Source: RGIG1828 sp045586905 (GTDB taxonomy: Bacteria > Bacillota > Clostridia > UMGS1810). Taken from it: a stretch of DNA of 31,269 nt. The translations under genes were made by a program, and so were the position numbers. The stretch covers positions 1-31,269 of the forward strand of contig JAZNBF010000063.1 of assembly GCA_045586905.1 (NCBI GenBank), read 5' to 3'. This document shows positions 1-7,647 of the stretch, piece after piece. Under the pieces are notes generated by a model, which saw only the letters and a program-made list of their open reading frames with translations, was not told the DNA's origin and ran no database searches. Numbering within the stretch: the stretch's first letter is position 1; every line of letters begins with the position of its first letter.

Positions 1-329
1 GCTTTGTTGTCGGGATTGTTTTTGAAATCAAACGAGCCGCTTTTGGCAATAACGCCGAGATTGCCCTCAAGCTCTGCCTCAGTCATGCCGCAACCGTTGT
101 CGGCAAGGCAAAGGGTGCGCGCGTCTTTATCTGTGGTGATGCGTATTTCATAGTCGGAAGATTTAAGCTTGACCGACTGATCGGTGAGCGAACGGAAGTA
201 GAGCTTATCGATTGCATCGCTTGCATTGGAGATGAGCTCTCTTAAAAATATCTCTTTGTGGGTGTAGATGGAGTTGACCATCATGTCGAGTAGTTTTTTG
301 GACTCGGTTTTAAACTGTTTTTTTGCCAT
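1..329 (-). CDS. htpG: Molecular chaperone HtpG (Hsp90), N-terminal part
   Basis: The minus strand from the ATG at 329 reads 109 residues without a stop and runs off the left edge of the window, so only the start of the ATP-binding domain is present. It has the Hsp90/GHKL hallmarks: the helix with ELISNASDAIDKL (residues 31-43; Glu31 and Asn35 correspond to the catalytic Glu and Mg-binding Asn), DNGCGMT (77-83, the DxGxG ATP-contact motif) and GVIAKSG (92-98). HtpG is a cytosolic ATP-dependent chaperone, usually over 600 residues. An AGAGGT ribosome binding site lies just upstream. The promoter is a perfect consensus and overlaps that of the divergent gene. No CIRCE-type heat-shock operator is seen in the short leader. 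Confidence 0.95.
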   Translation of the reverse strand, partial: MAKKQFKTESKKLLDMMVNSIYTHKEIFLRELISNASDAIDKLYFRSLTDQSVKLKSSDYEIRITTDKDARTLCLADNGCGMTEAELEGNLGVIAKSGSFDFKNNPDNK

Positions 330-341
330 ATTGTCTACCTC

Positions 342-370
342 TTTACTTAATATATTAAATGATGTATAAT
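342..370 (+). promoter_or_regulatory. Promoter of the YgjV-like gene
   Basis: TTTACT (342-347), 17 bp, TATAAT (365-370). The -10 shares bases with the -10 of the divergent htpG promoter within the palindrome TATAATTATA (365-374), so the two promoters probably compete for RNA polymerase. Confidence 0.6.
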
Positions 371-397
371 TATACCAAACCTACAAATTTGTGTCAA
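369..397 (-). promoter_or_regulatory. Consensus sigma-A promoter of htpG
   Basis: On the minus strand TTGACA (397-392) and TATAAT (374-369) are separated by exactly 17 bp, a perfect vegetative promoter. Its -35 box overlaps the ribosome binding site of the divergent YgjV-like gene. Confidence 0.8.
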
Positions 398-406
398 GGA
401 GACCAA

Positions 407-940
407 ATGATGAATATTGCGATGGACCTAGTTATACAATCAATCGGCGCACTTGGCGTCATAGCAAGCATAGCATCATTCCAATGCAAAAAGCACAGGG
501 GAATTTTAACTTTCAGAACACTGAACGAATTTTTCTTTGCAATTCAATATTTCCTTCTGGGTGCATACACGGGACTCGCTATGAATATTGTGGGATGCAT
601 CCGAAATGTCATTTTCACAAAGCAGGTGGAAAAAGGCAAAAAAACAACAGTGTCAACTGTCATTTTCAGCATTCTCTTTTTTGTGTTTGGTCTTTTCACA
701 TGGCAGGGCTTAAAAAGCATACTGATAATAATTGCCAAGGTGCTCTCGACAATTGCCTTTGGCAACAAAAACACAACCGTTATGAGAGCGATTGTTTTTG
801 TGACATCGCTGAGCTGGCTTGTCTACAACTATATGGTTTTCTCCGTTGCAGGAGTTGTATGCGAGGCATTTACACTTGTTTCTGTGATAGTCGGAGTTAT
901 AAGGTTTGACATTGTGCCAAAGGTTTTGAAAGATAAATAA
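407..940 (+). CDS. YgjV-family inner membrane protein
   Basis: The chosen start is the ATG at 407 (a second ATG follows directly), preceded by AAGGAG at 396-401. This gives 177 residues. An in-frame ATG at 359 has no ribosome binding site and overlaps the promoter. The protein is nearly all hydrophobic helices, at about residues 8-27, 39-64, 82-98, 102-120, 126-146 and 148-168, separated by short basic loops (CKKHR near 27-31, KQVEKGKKT near 72-80). Composition and spacing fit the YgjV family of small multi-pass membrane proteins (Pfam Imp-YgjV), whose biochemical role is not established. The XRE regulator starts 21 bp downstream and is probably cotranscribed. Confidence 0.65.
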   Translation: MMNIAMDLVIQSIGALGVIASIASFQCKKHRGILTFRTLNEFFFAIQYFLLGAYTGLAMNIVGCIRNVIFTKQVEKGKKTTVSTVIFSILFFVFGLFTWQGLKSILIIIAKVLSTIAFGNKNTTVMRAIVFVTSLSWLVYNYMVFSVAGVVCEAFTLVSVIVGVIRFDIVPKVLKDK

Positions 941-961
941 AAAAATATACTTGGTGATTAT

Positions 962-1198
962 ATGACAAGATTAAAAGAACTCAGGATTGAAAAAGGCTAT
1001 ACACAAATAAAAATGCAGATGCTGACAGGCATTGACCAGAGCGATTACTCAAAACTTGAAAATGGTAAAAGATATTTTACTTTTGAACAGTGCAGAAAGC
1101 TTGCCATAGCGCTTGACACAAGCATGGACTATCTGGCAAATCTGACCGACGACAAAAAGCCTTATTCCCGAAATGTAGCAAAAGATATGAAAAAATAA
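962..1198 (+). CDS. Small XRE-family HTH regulator
   Basis: 78 residues, essentially one Cro/CI-type helix-turn-helix domain. Residues about 4-33 include ELRIEKGYTQ and SDYSKLENGKR, the classic XRE recognition-helix region, followed by a helix ending LDTSMDYLANLTDD. No effector or dimerisation domain follows. The ribosome binding site is weak (TTGGTGAT, 951-958). It starts 21 bp after the YgjV-like gene and is followed by a strong terminator, so the two genes form a short operon. It could regulate that operon, but the target cannot be read from sequence. Confidence 0.85.
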   Translation: MTRLKELRIEKGYTQIKMQMLTGIDQSDYSKLENGKRYFTFEQCRKLAIALDTSMDYLANLTDDKKPYSRNVAKDMKK

Positions 1199-1215
1199 AA
1201 TGTTTCTTCAAAACT

Positions 1216-1256
1216 AAAAACTCTGTAAAAACAAAAGTTTTTTACAGAGTTTTTTT
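1216..1256. terminator. Bidirectional Rho-independent terminator
   Basis: A 12-bp perfect stem (ACTCTGTAAAAA 1220-1231 with its complement 1239-1250, 7-nt loop) is flanked by an A run and a T run. It can end the XRE transcript on the plus strand and the long transcript arriving from the DUF4450-like gene on the minus strand. Confidence 0.85.
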
Positions 1257-1301
1257 GATGAAAAAATATTTCTAAATTAACAAACCAAATGTCAAAAGTT
1301 C

Positions 1302-1475
1302 AGCTAAATTTTGCAACAAGTTGCAAAGCTAAATTATTCCACTTTGCTCCATAGCTAAATAACTCCTCCGAAGTAGCTAAATTAAATTCGCTATTCAGCG
1401 TGCCAAGCACATTTAGCTGCCACAGGCTATTTAGCTGAGTTTACTCAATTTAGCTCGCGTAACGCGAATTTAGCT
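1302..1475. repeat. Array of eight AGCTAAAT repeats separated by small hairpins
   Basis: Four direct copies of AGCTAAAT (1302, 1327, 1353, 1375) are followed by four inverted copies ATTTAGCT (1411, 1429, 1448, 1468), so the whole array is a large imperfect inverted repeat. Most intervals are short perfect hairpins with different stems: TTTGCAAC/GTTGCAAA (1310-1327), CGCT/AGCG (1389-1400), GTGC/GCAC (1400-1410), GCC/GGC (1419-1427), TGAGT/ACTCA (1436-1447), TCGCG/CGCGA (1455-1467). The interval 1335-1352 shows no clear stem and 1361-1374 only an imperfect one. The array starts 10 bp after the stop codon of the DUF4450-like gene and before the facing terminator, so it would lie in that gene's 3' UTR. 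The rest of 1257-1301 shows nothing recognisable. Confidence 0.85.
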
Positions 1476-1484
1476 GCTCTGCAC

Positions 1485-4400
1485 TTATCTTGCTATGCTT
1501 ACGCCCATTACGCCGAGAATTACCTCATTTGCCACTGCTTCAAATTTGATACATTTGAGTTCTTTTTCGCCCTTGAGCTTAATTCTCTGAACTATGGCGT
1601 GGTTGTAGTCGGAGAAATAGAAGGTTTCGTTTTCCGACTGAATGGCAGGGATGAGCCAGTCGTCTATATTTTCGGGAAGAATGAGGCTCACATTTTCGCT
1701 TTCACCGTCTTTGTATTCCACCGTGATGCGTGCATTTTCAACATGAGTCTGCATGCAGTTTGTGGCGGCAATAAACATGACTGCTATCTCCTCTGCTTTT
1801 CCGTCAAGCGCAACTTCCATCATGCTCGGGAAGTTGTCCCAGACAGATACGCATGCAAGGTTTTCGTTTTCTGAAGGGATGATAAACGGTATGCCCGATT
1901 TTGTGGTGACAAGACCGCCAGCATTTCTTAAGCTTTCTGCCTTTACTATGACCTTATTGTGTCCGCCATGGGTCCATTCCCATGCATATCGGCCATTTAT
2001 AAAGGTTCTAATTCCCGGTTTTTCGATGGTGGGGCTGACATATTTCTGAGAGTGAAGATTTTCCATGCTTTCGTTGAAATGCTTTGAAATGTCAAGAGCT
2101 TCAAAGGGTTTGGAGGTGTATGTGACCTCTTTTTCAACATTTTTTACCACAAAATCGCAAGGGATGAATGCATCATATTCGCCATTTTGAACTCTTATAA
2201 AGAGTGTGAAATCACCTTTGACATCTTTTACTTTTGCGTAAATCTTATTGCCGATGATTTCGGCATTTTCCAATACGCCCGATACATCAACATAGTCTAT
2301 GATGTTGCCATTTGAAACTTCAAACACAACTCTGTTGCCACCCATTACCTCGGGAGCGAAGTTAACTTTGGGGACATCGGACGAGCCATGCATAATCTTA
2401 AGGTTGATTCTGCCCACCTTTTCGGTTTCAACAAATATGAATGAATGGGCAGGATATGCTTTTACTTCATAATCGCAAAGCTCACCGTCGAGATATACTG
2501 CTTCCACATCCGACGCGCGCATATACACTCTGAATACCTTTTTGCCTTTCTTTTCGCAGAACACATCATAGTCTTCGGTGTTGCCTTTTCTTGAGTAGTG
2601 AAGTGATATGTCTTTGAGCTCAAGGCTTGCGCTCTCCCACTCAGGCGGGAAGTTTGGACAAATGGAGTGAACACCTGTGAGTGAATTTAGCCTGATGCCG
2701 AAAAGACCTTCGGTCATAAGGCGAAGATATGTGCCCGATACGTCGGTAAAGTCGAGGTCGCCGATGTCTCCTGTGCAGCGATTTGACTGAACATGAGGCG
2801 CCATGCCGGGATTTCTGCCCGAGAAGTAGCAATCGACGATGCCGTCTAAAAGCTTTTTGCCCTCTTCTTTGAGACCTGTTTGATAGTAGGCAAGTGCGAG
2901 GTGGGCATTTTCGGCAGGGAAAAGTCCGTAGGTGGAATATTTTTTAGGTTTCCAGTTTGCCGAGTAGCAAAGCCTGCCACCGTTGCCGGGGGTGACGATG
3001 TTCTTTATGTGATTTTCGGTGTATTTGAGCATTGTGTACGCCTGAAGTTTATCCACAATGCCGCAGTCTATGGCAAGATATGTGGTGGAAAGCTCGGGTG
3101 ATGGATGAATAAGGCGATTGCCAAGATTATCTACTGACTCTGCAAGGATGCCCTTTTCTTTTAGCCAGAGCTTTTCATCTACGCCTTTTCTGATTCTTTC
3201 GGCTCTCTTTTCAAAGACGGATGCATCTTTTCCGAGTTTCTTTGCAATGAGAGCCATCACTACATTTGCACGGTAGTTATAGGCACTGGACTGAGCACAG
3301 CCTGCACCATTATAGGAATGACCGTCGGAAATCCAGGTGTTAAGCATGTTTTCATAAAGTCCGCCTTCTCTTTCGAAATACCGTTCTTCTCTGTCGAGAA
3401 GTAGTGAAAGCTTATCGAAATATTTGCCTGCAAGAGATGTGTTGCCTGTCCATTCAAGGCAGTACATCATCATGTCGAAGGCACATTCCTGCATATTGTA
3501 CTGGTCTTCGCCTCCGGGGAGGAAATTCTGAAGATGGCCATAGGGATTTTCAACAGTTGCATACTGCGAACCCCACATCTGTGCCATATTTCCATCCGGT
3601 TCAACATTTTCGTTATAGAAAATACGCTCACTCTTTTTAGCATCCGGGCCCTTTACCTTTTCAAGGTAGGCGCTCATTGTTTTTTCAACTCTGTCGGTCC
3701 ATCCGATGGCTGTGGGTGCATACCATCCTCTCCAGCCAAGGAAGGGTGCGTGATAGCCAAAGGCACCGTGGTGGAAAGAGTTTTCATGCCAGGACTGATC
3801 GATGGCTACAATGGTGGGGTTGACAGTTAAGTCAAGCGGGTTTTCGGGGGTTTTAATGTTTACATTTGAATATTTTGAGTAAATTTCTCTTTTTACTTTC
3901 TTTATTGCATCCCTATCTGCAAGATAGCTCTGAAGAGTTTTTTCGTCGGAGTTATACATAACAACGATGTATCCGTCAAAGTTGCTGTTTGCTCCGATTT
4001 CCTTTGAAATCTTCACAACCCTGTCGTCATCGCTCTCAGGCTCGCTTGCAAGGAATGTGCTTGGATAGGAGTCTTCCATAGATTTTGATGAGCCAAGGCT
4101 TACCTCACCGTCAAAGCTTATGCCGATGTGCATTTTTGTACCGTCTTCTCCGATTATGCAGGCAAAATTTTTGCCAAGTTCGACTTTGTTGCCTTTGGAA
4201 TCGGAAGAGTGATACAGCCTTTTTTTCTCTTCTTTATATTCAAATCTGCCGAGAAAGTCGGTGAGACCACCATAGGCAAGAGCCAGAATACATCTCTGGT
4301 CGGTTGTGATGTTATAGTGCACGAGGAAACCATCGTCGGGCATGAGAGGATAGCATTCCATCTTAACCTCGACATCGGGGAACCACAGTGACATCTGGGA

Positions 4401-4757
4401 GAGTGCATACTCCATCCAACCGTTTTTATACTCTGCCACAATGTCTGATGAGTCGTGAAACCAGCGTGAGCTTGTGTCCATGTAGGGCGAATAGCAAAAG
4501 CCCACCTTCTGACCGGGGGTGAGAGCAAGACCTGAACGGAGCGTGCCACATTTGGCATAGTAGCTTATGGAGTTTCTTGACCAGTCGGTGATTGCACCCA
4601 TAAATTCGGGAGCATCGCCTGCAAAGGTGAAAAAGCTTTCCCTTTTGTCATCGTTTTTATGAGAACCGTATAAAGTACGGTTAAAAACCTCGGAGCTTGC
4701 ACTTATGGCATAACCGTTGTCGGTGGGTGTGTAGCGTGTGTTTGGATTAAGTTTCAT
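1485..4757 (-). CDS. DUF4450-like putative six-hairpin glycosidase
   Basis: 1090 residues, ATG at 4757 with AAGGAG upstream. There is no signal peptide or membrane segment, so it is predicted to be cytosolic. The N-terminal third (about 1-300) looks like a beta-sandwich. The middle (about 310-720) is rich in Trp, Tyr and Gly and fits an (alpha/alpha)6 catalytic barrel, with GWRGWYAPTAIGWTDR (341-356), GGEDQYNMQECAFDMM (415-430) and WISDGHSYNGAGC (475-487). The C-terminal third has further beta-sandwich-like sequence. Overall size and motifs resemble the DUF4450 group of uncharacterised glycan-utilisation proteins. The exact substrate and catalytic acids cannot be named. It sits 22 bp downstream of the broken AraC gene. 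An unassigned GH family of similar fold is the main alternative. Confidence 0.55.
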   Translation of the reverse strand: MKLNPNTRYTPTDNGYAISASSEVFNRTLYGSHKNDDKRESFFTFAGDAPEFMGAITDWSRNSISYYAKCGTLRSGLALTPGQKVGFCYSPYMDTSSRWFHDSSDIVAEYKNGWMEYALSQMSLWFPDVEVKMECYPLMPDDGFLVHYNITTDQRCILALAYGGLTDFLGRFEYKEEKKRLYHSSDSKGNKVELGKNFACIIGEDGTKMHIGISFDGEVSLGSSKSMEDSYPSTFLASEPESDDDRVVKISKEIGANSNFDGYIVVMYNSDEKTLQSYLADRDAIKKVKREIYSKYSNVNIKTPENPLDLTVNPTIVAIDQSWHENSFHHGAFGYHAPFLGWRGWYAPTAIGWTDRVEKTMSAYLEKVKGPDAKKSERIFYNENVEPDGNMAQMWGSQYATVENPYGHLQNFLPGGEDQYNMQECAFDMMMYCLEWTGNTSLAGKYFDKLSLLLDREERYFEREGGLYENMLNTWISDGHSYNGAGCAQSSAYNYRANVVMALIAKKLGKDASVFEKRAERIRKGVDEKLWLKEKGILAESVDNLGNRLIHPSPELSTTYLAIDCGIVDKLQAYTMLKYTENHIKNIVTPGNGGRLCYSANWKPKKYSTYGLFPAENAHLALAYYQTGLKEEGKKLLDGIVDCYFSGRNPGMAPHVQSNRCTGDIGDLDFTDVSGTYLRLMTEGLFGIRLNSLTGVHSICPNFPPEWESASLELKDISLHYSRKGNTEDYDVFCEKKGKKVFRVYMRASDVEAVYLDGELCDYEVKAYPAHSFIFVETEKVGRINLKIMHGSSDVPKVNFAPEVMGGNRVVFEVSNGNIIDYVDVSGVLENAEIIGNKIYAKVKDVKGDFTLFIRVQNGEYDAFIPCDFVVKNVEKEVTYTSKPFEALDISKHFNESMENLHSQKYVSPTIEKPGIRTFINGRYAWEWTHGGHNKVIVKAESLRNAGGLVTTKSGIPFIIPSENENLACVSVWDNFPSMMEVALDGKAEEIAVMFIAATNCMQTHVENARITVEYKDGESENVSLILPENIDDWLIPAIQSENETFYFSDYNHAIVQRIKLKGEKELKCIKFEAVANEVILGVMGVSIAR

Positions 4758-4779
4758 TTTGCTGTCTCCTTTTCCTGCT

Positions 4780-5643
4780 TTATTTATCTTTATAGAAATA
4801 TTTATTCATAATGTAAATTTGCTTTCGCCAGTTTTTGGGCGATGCTCCGAAATAGCTTTTAAACAGCTTTGAAAAAGCGGCAACATCATCAAAACCTGTC
4901 CTGTTCATAATCTCAATAACCGACAAATCTGTTTCTTCCAAAAGCCTTTTAGCTGTTTCAAGCTTAAATATACGCACATATTTTGCCGGGGTAAGTCCTG
5001 TTTTTTATTTGAAGCTTCTGATAAAATAATTCGGATGAAGATGACAAAAATCAGACAGGTCTTTTATTGACAGGTTTTTGTCGACATTGTTTTCTATATA
5101 TTTGATTACATTTTTCATCAGATAGGCATTTTGTTTTGCTATTGAAATCGGTTCATGCGATTGATTGGCAAGTGTGATATAGGCATCAAAAAGTTCGGTA
5201 AGGCATATCTTTTCACGCAACCGGTCGTGAACGCTGTTGCCATATACAGCTTTAGAAAAATCATCAAAAGCACGGTCGATTTTTTTTTGCGTTGTTTTTT
5301 CGTTAATATCAATATAATACGGAAGGCTGAGTGTGTTAAAGAAATCTACGGTATTAGGATACAAATCAAAGTGCATCCAGTATTTGGCAAAAGGTTCACA
5401 CCGGTCGTTATTATAACAGTGGCTGACTCCGGCAGGAATATAAAACCATCTTCCCGGCAAGCCTTCATATTTTTTTCCGTCAATCACAAGTTCACATCTG
5501 CCACGCTTTATATAGTAAAATTTGTTCTGGGCAAACTTCCCGTGTTCTATACTCCAGTCCTCTCCTGTACCGATAGAAAAAAATCCGCCAAGATGACACA
5601 CAGGATTAAAATTTTTAAAATAAATATCATCAAGAAAATCCAT
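4780..5643 (-). pseudogene. AraC-family sugar regulator interrupted by an in-frame stop
   Basis: The first part (to 5005) has an AraC-type cupin sensor domain (for example RCELVIDGKKYEGLPG and YIPAGVSHCYNNDRCEP) and the first half of the DNA-binding domain (NLSIKDLSDFCHLHPNYFIRSFK). A TAA at 5007-5005 interrupts it. The same reading frame then continues with KTGLTPAKYVRIFKLETAK and the second helix-turn-helix (LSVIEIMNRTGFDDVAAFSKLFKSYF in parts) to the stop at 4780. The two pieces are in one frame, so one base substitution explains the break. The start at 5643 (AAGGCAGG upstream) is preferred; ATG 5670 and TTG 5688 are alternatives. It is transcribed towards the DUF4450-like gene and diverges from the catabolic operon, the usual place for their regulator. 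Without readthrough the product would lack half of its DNA-binding domain. Confidence 0.8.
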
Positions 5644-5708
5644 TGTTTTGCCTGCCTTTTTTATCAGCATAAAGTTAATTTTTGACAAGTATACGATAAT
5701 ATCTTCTA

Positions 5709-5737
5709 TTTAAAATGAATTATACCAAAGGTATAAT
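5709..5737 (+). promoter_or_regulatory. Promoter of the catabolic operon starting with AAC(3)
   Basis: TTTAAA (5709-5714), 17 bp, TATAAT (5732-5737). The weak -35 with a perfect -10 is what would be expected of an activator-dependent promoter next to an AraC gene. Confidence 0.5.
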
Positions 5738-5748
5738 AAAGTTGTCAA
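5719..5748 (-). promoter_or_regulatory. Promoter of the AraC / DUF4450-like operon
   Basis: Minus-strand TTGACA (5748-5743), 18 bp, TATAAT (5724-5719). It lies inside the divergent region 5689-5788 and overlaps the promoter of the opposing operon, a typical site for AraC control. Confidence 0.65.
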
Positions 5749-5788
5749 ATAAAAAAACAAGTTTTACAAATCTTTACCGGAGGAAACC

Positions 5789-6631
5789 ATGATAGGAAAA
5801 GAAGATATAACAAAAGCCGGACTGGAACTCGGTCTTAAAAAGGGTGATGTGGTTTTGGTGCATTCATCTTTTAAAAGTCTCGGGCCTGTCGAGGGCGGTG
5901 CTCAGGATGTTATTGATGGTTTTACCGATATTTTAAGCGATGAAGGAACTCTTGTTATGCCCACCTTTGTGCAGACCGATTTCGAAAATGCTTACAACAC
6001 ATGGCACATCGACAAACCTTCCGATACCGGTTATCTTACAAATTATCTCCGCAAGCTTCCCAATGCACACAGAAGCGATCAGGCAACCCATTCTGTTGCA
6101 GCTATCGGCAAACTTGCACATGAACTTACAAAAACTCACGGTCACACCTCAAAACGTATAGGGAATCTCGGTGATACTCCATTTTCAGCCGATTCACCGT
6201 GGGAAAAAATGTATGATTTAAATGCAAAGGTTGTGCTTTTGGGTGTCGACTTTATGTCGGTCACATTTCGTCACTATGCCGAATATGTCTATGTGGACAA
6301 ATGCCTCAAATCAATAGAAAATCACCCAAAACACAAAGATTTAAAATCAGCACTTGATGTTTTCAACAAGCACGATACCTGGCCTCACGTGTATAACAAC
6401 TGGGTTGGCGAACAGCTTATAAAGAAAAATGCAATTAAAAAATCTAAATGCGGTGAAGCTGAGCTTATGTGTTTTGAGTCAAAAGTGTTTGTTGACTTTG
6501 TTCTTGAAGCCTTAGAGTCAGAAAAAGAAGAAGTTTTCTGGCAATGCCCGACTCCCGGCTTATGGGACATAAATGAATTTATAAAATGGAGAAAAGAAGT
6601 GAACTCCATCCGCAAGGAAATAAACAGATAA
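5789..6631 (+). CDS. AAC(3)-family N-acetyltransferase
   Basis: 280 residues, ATG at 5789 behind CGGAGG. It matches the antibiotic N-acetyltransferase family (Pfam Antibiotic_NAT; AAC(3), YokD, FrbF): VLVHSSFKSLGPVEGGAQ (23-40) is the acetyl-CoA-binding segment, RSDQATHSVAAIG (95-107) is the family RSxxPxHS-type motif, and VVLLGVDFMSVTFRHYAE (148-165) carries the conserved His162 and Glu165. Members transfer acetyl from acetyl-CoA to an amino group, classically the 3-amino group of 2-deoxystreptamine. Here it opens an operon of sugar enzymes, so an amino sugar or aminocyclitol of a catabolic pathway is a likelier substrate than an antibiotic. Family assignment is firm; substrate is inference. 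Confidence 0.88.
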   Translation: MIGKEDITKAGLELGLKKGDVVLVHSSFKSLGPVEGGAQDVIDGFTDILSDEGTLVMPTFVQTDFENAYNTWHIDKPSDTGYLTNYLRKLPNAHRSDQATHSVAAIGKLAHELTKTHGHTSKRIGNLGDTPFSADSPWEKMYDLNAKVVLLGVDFMSVTFRHYAEYVYVDKCLKSIENHPKHKDLKSALDVFNKHDTWPHVYNNWVGEQLIKKNAIKKSKCGEAELMCFESKVFVDFVLEALESEKEEVFWQCPTPGLWDINEFIKWRKEVNSIRKEINR

Positions 6632-6650
6632 AAGAAAGGATTATGATATT

Positions 6651-7550
6651 ATGCTTATAGATATTCATGCTCACGCATATCGTTTCCCACAAAAGTTTGT
6701 ATGTGAATTTTGCAGTGCAGAACAGTTGCTTGACCGATGGGATGAACTCGGTATAGCAAAGGGAGTTGTACTTCCTATTGTAAATTCTGAAGTATATCTG
6801 CCGCAGTGCAATGAAGATATTCTCGAAATGGCTGAAAAATATCCCGACAGAATTATACCGTTTTGCAATGTTGATCCCCGAAGCATAAAAAACAATGCCT
6901 ATTCCGATTTTGAACCCATTCTCCAATACTACAAAGACAGAGGGTGCAAGGGTATAGGTGAAATTATGCCCAAGATGGAACTGTCGGACCCCAAGCTTCA
7001 GAATCTTCTCTACTATGCACAAAAGGTTGGTCTTCCTGTAACTCTCGACGGAGCACCTCAAAGAGACATCGGATTTGGCATTTATGACGATCCCGGTCTC
7101 CCACAGCTTGAAATGACACTCATAAGCTTCCCTGAACTTGTGGTTCTCGGTCACGGACCGTGGTTCTGGTCTGAGCTTGCAAGACTTGAAACCCCCGGCG
7201 AAAGAGGCTATTTCTATACTGCGCGCGGAGACCAGGTAGGCAACATGAACCGCACCCCCATTAAAGAAGAGGGTGTGGTGCCAAAACTTTTCAGAAAATA
7301 TCCCAATCTCTACGGTGACCTTTCAGATATATCACCCTTCTTTATGCTTTCAAGAGATCCTGCTTTTGGAGCAAAATTCCTCACAGAATTTCAGGACAGA
7401 CTCTTCTTTGGCACAGATATCGTAAGTCCTACGATGCCTGTTGATATCATAGATATGCTTGCAAACTGGCTTGATGAAGGTCTCATCACTCAAGAAGTAT
7501 ATGATAAAATATCTCACAAAAATGCTGAGCGTTTCCTTGGACTGGTTTGA
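6651..7550 (+). CDS. Amidohydrolase_2-family metal-dependent hydrolase
   Basis: 299 residues, 19 bp after the acetyltransferase. The fold is the amidohydrolase TIM barrel of the ACMSD/Amidohydro_2 type: DIHAHAY (4-10, HxH metal motif), GIGEIMPK (101-108), VVLGHGPWFW (164-173, conserved His168) and FFGTDI (252-257, conserved Asp256). The family hydrolyses or decarboxylates small cyclic or acyl substrates, including sugar lactones. With three sugar dehydrogenases in the operon, a lactone produced by one of them is a reasonable substrate. At the place where relatives usually have the metal-binding His after strand 5 (PVxxH) this protein has TLDGA, with Asp133 instead. No signal peptide is present. 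Confidence 0.85.
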   Translation: MLIDIHAHAYRFPQKFVCEFCSAEQLLDRWDELGIAKGVVLPIVNSEVYLPQCNEDILEMAEKYPDRIIPFCNVDPRSIKNNAYSDFEPILQYYKDRGCKGIGEIMPKMELSDPKLQNLLYYAQKVGLPVTLDGAPQRDIGFGIYDDPGLPQLEMTLISFPELVVLGHGPWFWSELARLETPGERGYFYTARGDQVGNMNRTPIKEEGVVPKLFRKYPNLYGDLSDISPFFMLSRDPAFGAKFLTEFQDRLFFGTDIVSPTMPVDIIDMLANWLDEGLITQEVYDKISHKNAERFLGLV

Positions 7551-7587
7551 TGTTAAAGGGTTTTGTTATCTCACTTCCGTATGACAA

Positions 7588-7616
7588 GATATTAAAAAAA
7601 CAGAAAAAGTTATAAT
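7588..7616 (+). promoter_or_regulatory. Possible internal promoter
   Basis: The 97-bp gap between the amidohydrolase and the next gene contains a perfect TATAAT (7611-7616), but the -35 region 17 bp upstream (GATATT) is poor. It may give extra expression of the downstream genes. Confidence 0.3.
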
Positions 7617-7647
7617 ATAATTATTATCAGAAACAGGAGGAACGACA

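Noticed and set aside
1302..1475. CRISPR array
   Set aside because: The repeat is only 8 bp, spacers are self-complementary and of uneven length (10-28 bp), copies occur in both orientations, and no cas gene is nearby.
4780..4977. Separate small HTH protein
   Set aside because: It is the in-frame second half of the AraC DNA-binding domain. Its apparent start is a GTG inside KYVRIF with no ribosome binding site.
5789..6631. Aminoglycoside resistance gene
   Set aside because: Family similarity to AAC(3) is real, but the gene is the first of a sugar-catabolic operon with no mobile element. Resistance cannot be inferred.
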